This document shows, in pieces, positions 63,682 to 64,000 of a stretch of 64,000 bases of DNA. Within the stretch, counting starts at the first letter, position 1, and each line of letters starts with the position of its first letter. Under the pieces are notes generated by a model. The model was not told the DNA's origin. It did not search any database and saw only the letters and a list, made by a program, of their open reading frames with translations. This stretch comes from Adiantum capillus-veneris. Taxonomy: Eukaryota > Streptophyta > Polypodiopsida > Polypodiales > Pteridaceae. The position numbers and the translations under genes were made by a program. The stretch lies in assembly GCA_014529385.2 (NCBI GenBank), contig CM043942.1, positions 63,521,184-63,585,183 of the forward strand, read 5' to 3'.

Positions 63682-64000
63682 CTAATGTGAGGCATAGATT
63701 GCCAAGTCCTCCTCCTCCATCCACTTTGCATCCAATGCGGGATAGTTCTTGAATTTAACCAAGAACCACCTTATCGCTTTACCTTTTATCTTTCAATCTT
63801 ATATGCCAGTATCTGTTCTGGAACGAGTATCTCCTTGCTTTCCTCCACTTTGGGTTGCTCATTTGGCTCCCCACCATTGGGCACATCACCTTTAAAAGGC
63901 TTCAAGAGACTCACATGAAAAGCATTGTGAATTCTCCAAGTATCGGGCAACTTCAGTCTAAAGGAGACATCATTTATCTTTTCTTTTATATGGAAAGGTG
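63682..64000 (-). pseudogene. Chromovirus J integrase C-terminus and chromodomain
   Basis: The minus strand gives VSFRLKLPDTWRIHNAFHVS, LLKPFKGDVPNGGEPNE, LVPEQILAYKIE, then after a frameshift FLVKFKNYPALDAKWMEEED and a stop at 63682. It matches the order and wording of the end of H (QLKLPSHWLIHNAFHV, IKFKNYPFEDAR) but is a different family. The rest lies beyond the window. Confidence 0.8.

Noticed and set aside
63207-63731. 77-codon frames near chromovirus J
   Set aside because: The minus frame is a shifted reading of the J C-terminus region and the plus frame has no similarity.

Overview
The window is intergenic DNA from a land plant with a large, repeat-rich genome. Every coding stretch I can identify is plant transposable-element sequence: Ty3/gypsy (chromovirus, a lineage with an additional RNase H, and an OTA-like lineage with a tRNA-Asp type primer site), Ty1/copia with initiator-Met primer sites, one LINE and traces of CACTA transposons. 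No convincing host gene, rRNA, tRNA or organellar segment was seen. The sequence does not fix the lineage (fern, gymnosperm or angiosperm).

Layout. 1-2.8 kb: unassigned DNA with a polypyrimidine tract. 2.8-3.65 kb: a cluster of related hairpin repeats with a run of 48 C. 4.4-10.1 kb (+): degenerate Ty3/gypsy pol (element A) followed by an extra coiled-coil/acidic reading frame. 10.1-14.6 kb (+): chromovirus pol from mid-RT to chromodomain plus its 3' LTR (H). 14.6-33.7 kb (-): a copia element (F) split by two later insertions: a 9.8 kb Ty3/gypsy element (B, 18378-28178, target duplication GTATT) inside its gag, and a 4.2 kb element without its own retrotransposon genes (G, 29088-33332) inside its 5' LTR. 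33.7-39.2 kb (-): Ty3/gypsy C with gag, PR, RT and additional RNase H. 39.2-56.9 kb (-): a nest with E (43796-50821) inside the 5' LTR of D, D inside the gag of copia K, K inside the gag of chromovirus I; a solo LTR of the F family (52975-53843, TTACT duplication) lies in the LTR of I. 56.9-57.1 kb: a CACTA terminus. 57.5-60.8 kb (-): a LINE carrying a 380 bp chromovirus LTR piece. 60.8-63.7 kb: mostly unassigned, with a (CA)n tract and 28 bp tandem repeats. 63.7-64 kb (-): the C-terminus of another chromovirus (J).

The most interesting theme is how functions are split between related elements. B has a long pol (protease, RT, RNase H, integrase with two zinc-binding modules, and a second aspartic-protease-like domain after integrase) but no gag between leader and pol. 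E has gag and protease but goes straight from protease to its 3' LTR. Their proteases are clearly homologous, their LTRs share a TATA-proximal block, and both leaders carry three copies of a palindromic motif with an ATCGCGAT core. D carries gag plus an unrecognised reading frame instead of pol, and G has no gag or pol. This could be a helper/dependent retrotransposon community with a shared leader signal, or a set of independent deletion derivatives; the sequence alone does not decide between them.
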